Shown: in pieces, positions 6,526 through 13,703 of the stretch
Numbering within the stretch: position 1 is the stretch's first letter
How the letters are laid out: the number at the start of each line of letters is the position of its first letter
Assembly: GCA_020024645.1 (NCBI GenBank)
Contig: JAHHTN010000031.1
Span: forward strand, 1 to 20,101
Length of the DNA stretch: 20,101 bases
Origin: Faecalimonas sp.
GTDB taxonomy: Bacteria > Bacillota > Clostridia > Lachnospirales > Lachnospiraceae
Direction of reading: 5' to 3'
Program-made: the position numbers and the translations under genes
The notes under the pieces: generated by a model
What the model saw: the letters and a program-made list of their open reading frames with translations, nothing else
Database searches by the model: none
What the model was told of the DNA's origin: nothing

Positions 6526-6876
6526 ATGAAAGGGGAAATCATTATAAAGAAAAGAAATAATATGAAAAATTTTAAGAGAGGATTATGTGGAATTACAGCA
6601 GGTATATTACTGTTTCAATACAGTGGTATTGCTTATGCAGCAGATTGTGGAGAAATAGCAGAAATCAATGTTACTAATGAAACATATACGGAAATCAGTG
6701 ATGAAGAATTGGAAAAATATTTAGTGAGTGAACTGGGAAAAGGAAATTCTGATGAAAGATTTGTCGGTTGGGAAGGAGATTTACATGATACGATGTATTT
6801 CTGGAAAAGGACAAAAACAGGAAGGTGTATAGCATACGAGGTGGCAGAATGTATAATAAAATATAGAGGTAAATAA
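6526..6876 (+). CDS. Small secreted protein of unknown function
   Basis: Not recognised. The frame gives 116 residues from the ATG at 6526, or 104 from a second ATG at 6562. The second start gives a textbook signal peptide (MKNFKRG, hydrophobic core, cleavage after AYA near mature ADCGE). The first adds twelve hydrophilic residues. Neither has a well-placed ribosome binding site: AAAGGGG (6529-6535) lies after the first ATG and about 27 bases before the second. The mature part is about 78 residues, acidic, with three cysteines (one right at the mature N-terminus, two in the last 20 residues) and a tryptophan- and tyrosine-rich middle. The first cysteine is not in a convincing lipobox. It is followed after 2 bases by a membrane protein and then a two-component system, so a role as signal, ligand or accessory sensor is possible. 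Confidence 0.7.
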   Translation: MKGEIIIKKRNNMKNFKRGLCGITAGILLFQYSGIAYAADCGEIAEINVTNETYTEISDEELEKYLVSELGKGNSDERFVGWEGDLHDTMYFWKRTKTGRCIAYEVAECIIKYRGK

Positions 6877-6878
6877 GT

Positions 6879-7313
6879 ATGAAAAATTATTGTATTCTTA
6901 TTTTTAATATTTTAAGACGTTATCTCTGTTTTGCGGCGGCGGATGTTATATTAGGAGATGGGACTTCGTTATTACAACCGTCGACAAAAACAGAATATAT
7001 TTTGGCAGGATTAGCTGTATTTGTTTCTGGTATAATAGAGTATCAATATTGGAAAGTACGAGAAAGTGATAAAGAACCTTCGCTTTTAGAAGTTTCGAAA
7101 AATTTAAAACAAAAAATAATTTTCAGTATTTGGGTTTTGATGAAAGTTTTATATAATTATCTTATTATCGGAGCATTGCAAATTATTTTTCTAAAAAATG
7201 ACAGTTTTTTAAAACCAGATATAAAGGGTGAATATTTTACGGTATGCATTATTATTTTATGCTTCTTTATAATTACATATTTTTATCAGAGAAAGAAAAG
7301 GAATATGGTATAA
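6879..7313 (+). CDS. Small membrane protein of unknown function
   Basis: A 144-residue integral membrane protein with about four hydrophobic segments (roughly 4-25, 40-58, 80-105 and 119-136) and a basic RKKRN tail that should lie inside. I do not recognise the family. AGAGG at 6865-6869 gives the ribosome binding site, and the gene starts 2 bases after the stop of the secreted-protein gene. Its own stop (7311-7313) lies within an extended -10 promoter for the regulator that follows. Its position between a secreted protein and a regulator/kinase pair suggests an exporter, processing or accessory sensing role for that module, but no catalytic motif is visible. Confidence 0.72.
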   Translation: MKNYCILIFNILRRYLCFAAADVILGDGTSLLQPSTKTEYILAGLAVFVSGIIEYQYWKVRESDKEPSLLEVSKNLKQKIIFSIWVLMKVLYNYLIIGALQIIFLKNDSFLKPDIKGEYFTVCIIILCFFIITYFYQRKKRNMV

Positions 7314-7314
7314 T
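7306..7314 (+). promoter_or_regulatory. Extended -10 promoter inside the end of the membrane-protein gene
   Basis: TG-G-TATAAT (7306-7314) is a perfect extended -10 overlapping the stop codon of the preceding gene. No good -35 is seen. Transcription would begin near 7321, downstream of the ATG at 7315, so this promoter, if used, forces translation of the regulator to begin at 7342. Confidence 0.45.
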
Positions 7315-7341
7315 ATGAAAAAAGTGAAAGAAGGGGAGCAT

Positions 7342-8067
7342 ATGCGAAGAAGTAAAATCATGGTTGTAGATGATGATGCAGATATTCGTCAGGCATTAAG
7401 AGTGCTGTTAGAAAAGGAAAATTACGAGGTGGAAGAAGCAGATAATGGGGAAACAGCATTGGAATTATTGGACGAAACAGTTGACTTGATGATTTTGGAT
7501 ATGATAATGCCTGGAAAGGACGGACTTGCTACTTGTAAAGAAGTGAGGAAAACATATACATTTCCAATTTTATTTCTTACTGCGAAAACAACGGAAAATG
7601 ATAAATATATGGGATTTTCAAGTGGTGGAGATGATTATCTGACAAAGCCCTTTTCTCAAATAGAAATTTTATCGAGAATTTCAGCGATGTTAAGGAGATA
7701 TTGTATTTATCAAGGGAAAAATGTGGAAGAAAAAGAAAACTATATTTGTATTAAAGATTTACGGATTGATAAAAATGTATCTTGTGTTTATCAAGGAGAA
7801 AGAGAAATTCTTCTTACTAGTACAGAGTATGAGCTTTTACTTTTCATGGCAAAGAATCCTAACAAAGTTTTTACACTTGAAGAATTATATGAGAATATAT
7901 GGAATGAACCATATCACTTTTCTGTGAATGCTACTGTGATGGTGCATATCCGAAATTTGAGACGTAAGTTACATGATACATCACAGGCATCTAAATATAT
8001 TAAAAATATTTGGGGAAAGGGTTACACGATTATTGATGAGAGAAATGAGAAAAAAGTATCTGAATAG
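7342..8067 (+). CDS. OmpR/VanR-type response regulator
   Basis: A response regulator of 241 residues from the ATG at 7342. The receiver domain carries the acidic triplet D10-D12, phosphoacceptor Asp53 in ILDMIMPG and the TKPF lysine. The C-terminal winged helix ends in WGKGYTI. The frame is open to an ATG at 7315, giving 250 residues. I prefer 7342 because AAGGGGAG (7331-7338) lies just upstream, the receiver fold begins immediately (SKIMVVDD), and the candidate promoter at 7306-7314 would start the mRNA after 7315. The kinase gene begins within its last 32 bases, so the two are coupled. Confidence 0.9.
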   Translation: MRRSKIMVVDDDADIRQALRVLLEKENYEVEEADNGETALELLDETVDLMILDMIMPGKDGLATCKEVRKTYTFPILFLTAKTTENDKYMGFSSGGDDYLTKPFSQIEILSRISAMLRRYCIYQGKNVEEKENYICIKDLRIDKNVSCVYQGEREILLTSTEYELLLFMAKNPNKVFTLEELYENIWNEPYHFSVNATVMVHIRNLRRKLHDTSQASKYIKNIWGKGYTIIDERNEKKVSE

Positions 8068-9340
8068 AGAGTTGTTCGTTTTGAGTCTTTTATCTTTCGG
8101 TATTTCTATATTTGTGTATTTTCTTCTTCTTTTTTCTTCTTCATATTTCATTACAAAGTATTATAATACAGCAGAGCATATTGAAAAGTTAGAAAAGAAA
8201 TATGCTGAGGACTTACAGAATTACATTACGAGAGAAAAAATTACTGTTCAGAGCATTGGAAAAATTGATGATTGGGTCTTTGACAAGGAAGATGTATTTC
8301 TTAAAATTTTTGTAAAGGGAAACATTATTTATGATGCAATGTATGGACAAACAGATAATGTTGTAGATGGAATAGAAAAAAGAGAACATTTTGGGAGAAT
8401 GAAGAATTACGAATTGGTATTAGGTTTAGAAAAGGCGGAGGTAGTTCTGTTTTGTTATGATTTTTCGGCAGAAAATTATGCGATGTATATTTCTCTGTTT
8501 ACTTCTTTCATTGTTTTCTTTATCGTTATGGTAGTTGGGGTTCGCAGGAAAATAACATATCTTGTTACAATACAGAAAGAACTGAATATGCTGTTGGAAA
8601 ATTTAGATTGTTCTGTGAGCCTACGGGGGAATGATGAGATTACAGATGTGGCTCGAGGTATAGATGCATTGAGATTATCAGTAAAAGATAAAATGGAAAA
8701 AGAGAAAATGGCCTATGAAGCGAACCAGCGTCTAATTGCTTCGCTTTCTCATGATATTAAAACACCTCTGACAACTGTGATTGCTTACTTGGAGTTAGTG
8801 AAAAGTGGGGAATATGAAGATGAGAAATTACGCAAATATATTGGGATTTCTTTAGACAAGGCAAATCACCTAAAAGAATTGACAAATGAACTGTTTGAAC
8901 ATTTTCTTCTCCATGGCGGAGAAGAGAAAGTTATCTTTGAAAAGGTAAACGGAAATGAATTGATTATGCAATTGTTTGAGGAAAATTTATTTGATTTGGA
9001 AATGCAGGGGGCGGATATACGACGGGATGTAAATGATATTACATCAACTTTAGAAGTGAATATTCGTTTTGTTTATAGACTTTTTCATAATTTGTTTTCT
9101 AATTTGGAAAAGTACGGGGATTTCTCTAAGCCAATTTTTATTCGCTATGCAGTGGAAAATAATTATCTTGTACTTTCTATGCAGAATACAAAAGCGAAAA
9201 AGCAAGATCAAAGAGAATCAGCAAAAATTGGGTTGCATAATTGTGCTGCAATTATGGAAAAACATAAAGGAATATTTGAAGTAGTAGAGAACGATAATAT
9301 ATTTTGTATCAGACTTGCTTTTCCGATAATCCAAACATAA
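8036..9340 (+). CDS. VanS-like sensor histidine kinase with divergent ATP-binding domain
   Basis: About 434 residues from the ATG at 8036 (431 from 8045). The frame continues upstream to 7973, but that part is the regulator's coding region. Neither start has a strong binding site, consistent with coupling to the regulator whose stop is at 8067. A first membrane helix (about 12-35), an outside domain of about 110 residues, a second helix (about 147-168) and a HAMP-like linker lead to a HisKA domain with phosphoacceptor histidine in SHDIKTPLT (His236 counted from 8045). The ATPase domain keeps an N box (NLFSNLEKYGD) and a reduced G2 (KIGLHNCAAIM), but the expected G1 DxGxG is replaced by QNTKAK and no F box is visible. 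This could be a variant lid as in some VanS/AgrC-like kinases, or a weakened enzyme with phosphatase bias. Confidence 0.88.
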   Translation: MREMRKKYLNRELFVLSLLSFGISIFVYFLLLFSSSYFITKYYNTAEHIEKLEKKYAEDLQNYITREKITVQSIGKIDDWVFDKEDVFLKIFVKGNIIYDAMYGQTDNVVDGIEKREHFGRMKNYELVLGLEKAEVVLFCYDFSAENYAMYISLFTSFIVFFIVMVVGVRRKITYLVTIQKELNMLLENLDCSVSLRGNDEITDVARGIDALRLSVKDKMEKEKMAYEANQRLIASLSHDIKTPLTTVIAYLELVKSGEYEDEKLRKYIGISLDKANHLKELTNELFEHFLLHGGEEKVIFEKVNGNELIMQLFEENLFDLEMQGADIRRDVNDITSTLEVNIRFVYRLFHNLFSNLEKYGDFSKPIFIRYAVENNYLVLSMQNTKAKKQDQRESAKIGLHNCAAIMEKHKGIFEVVENDNIFCIRLAFPIIQT

Positions 9341-9355
9341 TGGTTATAATTTTTA

Positions 9356-9384
9356 TTGAAAAACAAAATAAAATATAGTAATAT
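9356..9384 (+). promoter_or_regulatory. Promoter for the SPFH gene
   Basis: TTGAAA (9356-9361), a 17-bp spacer and TAATAT (9379-9384): five of six and four of six consensus bases. It lies in the 87-bp gap before the SPFH gene. No terminator for the kinase gene is evident in this gap. Confidence 0.5.
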
Positions 9385-9427
9385 AAAAAATAACAACAAT
9401 ATTTTCAGAAAATAAGGAGGGATTTCT

Positions 9428-10378
9428 ATGTATTACGAAAATAGTGGGATAGGAATGGGAGCAATTATTGGAATTGCCTTATTAGTTTTAGTTATACTAA
9501 TATTGATTTCTTGCATTAAGGTTGTCACACAGGCGCAGGCGCTGGTTGTAGAACGATTGGGAGCATATCAAGCAACTTGGGGCGTAGGTTTACATTTTAA
9601 AATACCGATTATTGAGCGTGTAGCAAGAAAGGTAGATTTAAAAGAACAAGTAGCTGATTTTCCACCACAGCCTGTTATTACAAAAGACAATGTTACAATG
9701 AGAATAGATACAGTTGTATTTTATCAAATTACAGATCCAAAGCTTTTTTGTTATGGAGTAGCAAATCCGCTCATGGCAATTGAAAATCTTACAGCGACAA
9801 CACTTCGTAATATTATTGGTGATTTGGAATTAGATGAAACACTTACTTCTAGAGAGACAATCAATGCGAAAATGAGATCTTCACTTGATGTGGCAACAGA
9901 TCCATGGGGAATTAAAGTAAATAGAGTAGAGTTGAAAAATATTATTCCTCCAGCTGCTATTCAAGATGCAATGGAAAAACAGATGAAAGCAGAGCGTGAA
10001 AGACGTGAATCAATTCTTCGTGCAGAAGGGGAAAAGAAATCTACAATTCTTGTTGCTGAAGGAAATAAAGAATCTGCAATTCTTGATGCTGAAGCAGAAA
10101 AGCAAGCAGCAATTTTAAGAGCTGAGGCACAGAAAGAAAAGATGATTAAAGAAGCTGAAGGACAGGCAGAAGCGATTTTGAAAGTACAACAAGCCAATGC
10201 AGATGGTATTCGCTTCTTGAAAGAGGCAGGAGCAGATGAAGCTGTATTAACAATGAAGAGTTTAGAAGCTTTTGCAAAAGCAGCAGACGGAAAAGCAACA
10301 AAGATTATTATTCCTTCAGAAATCCAAAGTATTGCAGGATTGGTTAAATCTGTGACAGAAATTGGATCGGAGAAATAA
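9428..10378 (+). CDS. SPFH/band-7 (stomatin-like) membrane protein
   Basis: A 316-residue member of the stomatin/prohibitin/HflKC superfamily, closest in layout to QmcA-type proteins. These form large membrane-anchored rings that organise microdomains and can restrain membrane proteases. A single N-terminal membrane helix (about 10-31) is followed by the SPFH domain (about 32-190, with VERLGAYQATWGVGLHFKIP and the central DVVFYQITDP-type pattern). A long charged helix begins near residue 194 and is built from 11-residue repeats (ILRAEGEKKST, ILVAEGNKESA, ILDAEAEKQAA, ILRAEAQKEKM and weaker copies). The C-terminus is conserved, with LKEAGADEAV and IIIPSEIQ. AAGGAGGG lies 7-8 bases before the ATG. 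No NfeD partner gene is adjacent, though many stomatin operons have one. Confidence 0.92.
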   Translation: MYYENSGIGMGAIIGIALLVLVILILISCIKVVTQAQALVVERLGAYQATWGVGLHFKIPIIERVARKVDLKEQVADFPPQPVITKDNVTMRIDTVVFYQITDPKLFCYGVANPLMAIENLTATTLRNIIGDLELDETLTSRETINAKMRSSLDVATDPWGIKVNRVELKNIIPPAAIQDAMEKQMKAERERRESILRAEGEKKSTILVAEGNKESAILDAEAEKQAAILRAEAQKEKMIKEAEGQAEAILKVQQANADGIRFLKEAGADEAVLTMKSLEAFAKAADGKATKIIIPSEIQSIAGLVKSVTEIGSEK

Positions 10379-10388
10379 GTATATAAAG

Positions 10389-10416
10389 AAAGGGGTATGT
10401 TTAGCATATCCCTTTT
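10389..10416 (+). terminator. Terminator-like hairpin after the SPFH gene
   Basis: AAAGGGGTATG (10389-10399), loop TTTAG, CATATCCCTTT (10405-10415), an 11-bp stem with one G-U pair, followed by TGTTGT. The T tract is short, so partial read-through into the patatin-BirA gene is likely. No clear promoter is visible for that gene. Confidence 0.6.
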
Positions 10417-10446
10417 GTTGTATGTGCACATATAAGGAGGTGCGAC

Positions 10447-12330
10447 ATGAAGCCAGTGATTGATTTGGATAAAGAATATGCAATTATGTTAGATGGAGGG
10501 GGAGCAAGAGGAGCATATCAGATTGGAGCATGGAAAGCGTTACAAGAGGCAGGAGTGAAAATCAATGCAGTGGCAGGGACGTCTGTAGGAGCATTAAACG
10601 GAGCGTTTATTTGCATGGGTGATGTGGAAAAAGCCGAGAAAGTATGGAGTGAAATCACATTTTCGAAAGTAATGGATGTGGACGATATATGGATGGAAAA
10701 GTTATTTAAAAAAGAGAATACTTTGACAGAAGTGTTAAGAGAATTACGGAAGATAGTATCTGAAGGTGGAGTTGATGTGACACCTCTTCGGGATCTTATC
10801 CATAAAAACATTGATGAGAAAAAAATACGTGAATCCGAAAAAGAATATTATATTATGACATTTTCTGTGACAGATATGAAAGAATTGGATTTAAGTATAA
10901 AAGATATTTCAGAGGGGTTGTTGGAGGATTTTTTATTAGCTAGTGCATATCTTATCGGATTTAAAAATGAAAAATTACATGGGAAAACATATATTGATGG
11001 AGGAGTAATCAATAATGTACCATTAGGTTCCCTTGTAAATCGAGGATACAAAGATATTATTCAAATTCGTATTTTCGGACCAGGAAGAGAACCTAAAGTG
11101 CATCTTACAGAAGATATACAGGTATATAAAATTTTGCCCCATGTAAGATTGGGAAGTATTATTGAGTTTGATAAAAAAAGAAGTAAACAAAATATAAAAA
11201 TAGGATATTATGATGCTCAGAGAATGCTTTATGCATTAAAAGGAAATATTTACTATATTGAACAAACACAAGAAGAATGCTATTATAAAACGAGGATTTC
11301 ACGATTGTCAGAAAAAGAACGTATGGAGACAGCTTTTGAACTTCGCATGGGAGTTGGGTATACAGAAGAGGAATTGTATTTGACGATGTTGGAAGCCAGT
11401 GCAAAATTATTACGCATACAAAAATATAGGATATATACGGAACAAGAGTTATATGAGCAGATTTGTATGCGATATGAATGGAGAAAAGAACAGAAAGAAT
11501 TTCCTAAGTTTGTTTCATTACTTGTAAGAATAGGAAGGGATTATGTGACGGATTTAATGAAAATAAATACAAAATGGGCAGGAAACACAATATATTCGTA
11601 TGAGGAAATCGATTCCACCAATACCGAAGCGTTGCGTTTGGCAGAAGAAAAGGAAAAACATGGAACTCTTGTGATAGCAAAAAAACAATATGCTGGAAGA
11701 GGACGAAGAGGACGAATTTGGGAATCTGAAAATGAAGAAAATATTTATATGTCTCTTTTACTACGTCCTGAGTTTTCGGCTGATGAGGCACCGATGCTTA
11801 CTCTTGTAATGGCATACAGTGTAGCAGAAGTCTTGCGTGAACAGGAAAATTTGGATGTGAAAATCAAATGGCCAAACGATTTAGTTATTGGAAAAAAGAA
11901 AATTTGTGGGATTCTTACCGAAATGAAAATGGAAGAAAACAATATTTCATCGGTAATCATAGGAGTTGGAATCAATGTAAATGTGGAAAAATTTCCAGTA
12001 GAACTTAGAGACAAGGCGACATCTCTTAAAAATGAAAGTGGAAGAAGGTTTTCTTGTACCGATTTGATTGCAAAGATTATGGAATCCTTTGAAAAAAAAT
12101 ATGATTGTTTTTCAGAAATGAAAGATGTATCTTTTATTGAAAAAGAATACAATGAAATATTAGTAAATTGTGGGAAAGAAGTACGGATTTTAGAGCCATA
12201 TAATGAATATGAGGCAATTGCCATAGGTATTAATGAAAAAGGTGAATTGCTTGTAGAGAAAGGAACCGGAGAAATTGAGAATGTTTTTGCGGGAGAAGTT
12301 TCAGTGAGAGGAATGTATGAATATGTATAA
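10447..12330 (+). CDS. Fusion of patatin-like phospholipase and biotin-protein ligase (BirA)
   Basis: One 627-residue frame with two enzymes. Residues about 10-215 are a patatin-like lipid acyl hydrolase: oxyanion motif GGGARG (17-22), nucleophile Ser46 in GTSVG, and Asp184 in DGG completing the Ser-Asp dyad. Residues about 215-375 are a helical linker with no known motif. Residues about 380-627 are a biotin-[acetyl-CoA carboxylase] ligase with the biotin/AMP loop GRGRRGR (417-423), KWPND (474-478), a GILTEM segment, GVGINVN and the small C-terminal SH3-like domain. The winged-helix repressor domain of E. coli BirA is absent, so it should biotinylate carboxylase subunits but not bind biotin operators. 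AAGGAGG (10434-10440) is 6 bases before the ATG. An in-frame GTG at 11545, just after AGGAAGGGA (11532-11540), could start a separate ligase. Both enzymes touch acyl-lipid supply. Coupling is inference. Confidence 0.9.
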   Translation: MKPVIDLDKEYAIMLDGGGARGAYQIGAWKALQEAGVKINAVAGTSVGALNGAFICMGDVEKAEKVWSEITFSKVMDVDDIWMEKLFKKENTLTEVLRELRKIVSEGGVDVTPLRDLIHKNIDEKKIRESEKEYYIMTFSVTDMKELDLSIKDISEGLLEDFLLASAYLIGFKNEKLHGKTYIDGGVINNVPLGSLVNRGYKDIIQIRIFGPGREPKVHLTEDIQVYKILPHVRLGSIIEFDKKRSKQNIKIGYYDAQRMLYALKGNIYYIEQTQEECYYKTRISRLSEKERMETAFELRMGVGYTEEELYLTMLEASAKLLRIQKYRIYTEQELYEQICMRYEWRKEQKEFPKFVSLLVRIGRDYVTDLMKINTKWAGNTIYSYEEIDSTNTEALRLAEEKEKHGTLVIAKKQYAGRGRRGRIWESENEENIYMSLLLRPEFSADEAPMLTLVMAYSVAEVLREQENLDVKIKWPNDLVIGKKKICGILTEMKMEENNISSVIIGVGINVNVEKFPVELRDKATSLKNESGRRFSCTDLIAKIMESFEKKYDCFSEMKDVSFIEKEYNEILVNCGKEVRILEPYNEYEAIAIGINEKGELLVEKGTGEIENVFAGEVSVRGMYEYV

Positions 12331-12664
12331 TCAAGAAGAGAAAACAGTATTATGTGCATCAAATGCATATGAAAAAAAATATTATTTTAACCCTGATTTT
12401 GAAGCACTTCCAAGTAGTATTAAAGATGAATTGAAAATCATGTGTGTATTGTATACAGAGGAAATTGGAGGGATTCTTGCGCTAGAATTTGAAGAAGACG
12501 GAACACTTGTATTTGAAGTATCCTCAGAAGAAAACGATTTTCTTTATGATGATATCGGAAGTCGATTGAAGATTAAAGAGTTACAAAGAACAAAAGAGGA
12601 TTTACTCCGTTCCTTAGAGCTATACTATAAAGTATTTTGCTTAGGAGAGGAAATCGGAGAATGA
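12317..12664 (+). CDS. Small conserved protein of unknown function between birA and dusB
   Basis: A 115-residue acidic, soluble protein with no signal peptide. It starts at ATG 12317 (or 12323), overlapping the BirA end by 14 bases, with GAGAGGA (12306-12312) as binding site. It looks like the small uncharacterised Lachnospiraceae family found beside dusB (possibly DUF6145), a recollection I cannot test. The content is mixed beta and helix: a middle EIGGILALEFEEDGTLVFEV segment suggests a beta hairpin, and the last 35 residues (IKELQRTKEDLLRSLELYYK) form an amphipathic helix. The layout faintly recalls small DUF1292-type proteins. Its TGA overlaps the dusB start as ATGA, so translation is coupled on both sides. 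Confidence 0.75.
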   Translation: MNMYNQEEKTVLCASNAYEKKYYFNPDFEALPSSIKDELKIMCVLYTEEIGGILALEFEEDGTLVFEVSSEENDFLYDDIGSRLKIKELQRTKEDLLRSLELYYKVFCLGEEIGE

Positions 12665-13626
12665 TGCTAAAAATAGGAAACGTAGAATTGGGAAATCGGT
12701 ATATTTTAGCCCCGATGGCAGGTGTGACAGATTTACCTTTTCGTTTATTGTGCAAAGAACAAGGAGCAGGTCTTCTTTGTATGGAAATGGTTAGTGCAAA
12801 AGCAATCCAGTATAAGAACAAAAATACACAGGCGCTTTTGAAAATTCATCCGGAGGAAAAACCCGTTTCTTTGCAATTATTTGGATCGGATCCAGATGTG
12901 ATGAGTGAAGTGGCAAAAAGCATTGAAGAATTACCATTTGCTATTTTAGATATTAATATGGGATGTCCTGTTCCTAAGATTGTAAAGAATGGAGAGGGTT
13001 CTGCTCTTATGCAAAATCCGAAATTAGTGGAACAGATTGTGAAGAAAGTGTCCTCTGCTATTCAAAAACCAGTAACAGTGAAGATTCGTAAAGGATTTAA
13101 TGATGAATCTGTGAATGCTGTAGAGATCGCAAAGATTATTGAGGCAAGTGGTGGCGCGGCTGTTGCTGTGCATGGAAGAACAAGAGAACAGTATTATTCT
13201 GGAAAGGCAGATTGGGATATTATTCGTCAAGTAAAAGAGGCGGTTTCTATTCCTGTTATTGCAAATGGAGATGTGATTTGTGGAGAAGATGCTATAGAAA
13301 TTCAAAAACAAACAAATTGTGATGGGATTATGATTGGAAGAGGGGCACAAGGAAATCCGTGGATTTTTTCTGAATTACTTTACTATGAAAAGCATGGAGA
13401 GATGCCAAAACGTCCTACTGCAGATGAAGTAAAAAAGACAATGTTAAAACACGCCGAACTACAGATGCAATATAAAGGTGATTATCTTGGAATACGTGAG
13501 ATGCGAAAACATATTGCATGGTATACAACGGGAATGAAAAATTCTGCAAAATTGAGAGATGATATTAATCGAGTAGAAAGTTTTGAAGAATTAAGAACGT
13601 TACTTGATAAAAGATTAGTAGACTAG
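12661..13626 (+). CDS. dusB: tRNA-dihydrouridine synthase (DusB type)
   Basis: FMN-dependent enzyme reducing specific uridines in the tRNA D-loop with NADPH. It has 321 residues from ATG 12661. The TIM-barrel features of the family are all present: ILAPMAGVTDLPFR at the N-terminus, catalytic Cys102 in NMGCPVPKI, KIRKGF, HGRTREQYYSG, ANGDV and the phosphate-binding MIGRGAQGNPW, followed by the C-terminal helical tRNA-binding domain. An upstream TTG at 12637 keeps the frame open but lies in the preceding gene. The ATG at 12661 overlaps that gene's stop (ATGA) and AGGAGAGG (12643-12650) is well placed. An ATG at 12664 is an alternative. DusB beside lysS and greA is a frequent arrangement in Firmicutes. 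Confidence 0.94.
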   Translation: MMLKIGNVELGNRYILAPMAGVTDLPFRLLCKEQGAGLLCMEMVSAKAIQYKNKNTQALLKIHPEEKPVSLQLFGSDPDVMSEVAKSIEELPFAILDINMGCPVPKIVKNGEGSALMQNPKLVEQIVKKVSSAIQKPVTVKIRKGFNDESVNAVEIAKIIEASGGAAVAVHGRTREQYYSGKADWDIIRQVKEAVSIPVIANGDVICGEDAIEIQKQTNCDGIMIGRGAQGNPWIFSELLYYEKHGEMPKRPTADEVKKTMLKHAELQMQYKGDYLGIREMRKHIAWYTTGMKNSAKLRDDINRVESFEELRTLLDKRLVD

Positions 13627-13637
13627 TAAAAATATAC

Positions 13638-13688
13638 AAAAAATATCCTGTAAGTAGAGCAAAATACTCTATAACAGGGTATTTTTTT
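13638..13688 (+). terminator. Terminator after dusB
   Basis: A14-bp outer stem pairs 13638-13651 (A-rich, ending ATATCCTGT) with 13674-13687 (ACAGGGTA plus a T tract), with one T-G wobble. An inner TAGAG/CTCTA stem (13655-13659 with 13667-13671) extends it. Seven T follow the GC part. A clear stop to the birA-dusB transcript before the sialidase gene. Confidence 0.85.
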
Positions 13689-13703
13689 GTATAACTTTTC
13701 TTA

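Noticed and set aside
9961..10431. Minus-strand open frame of 156 codons opposite the SPFH gene
   Set aside because: It mirrors the repeated Ala/Glu/Lys helix of the SPFH protein and gives a low-complexity Ala/Ser translation, so it is a shadow.
11745..12368. Minus-strand open frame of 207 codons opposite the biotin ligase half
   Set aside because: It lies wholly opposite a gene with strong domain motifs, is rich in Ser/Phe/Ile as antisense frames of AT-rich genes are, and shows no domain.
12637..12660. TTG start for dusB at 12637
   Set aside because: It lies in the preceding gene. ATG 12661 has better placed AGGAGAGG and an ATGA overlap.
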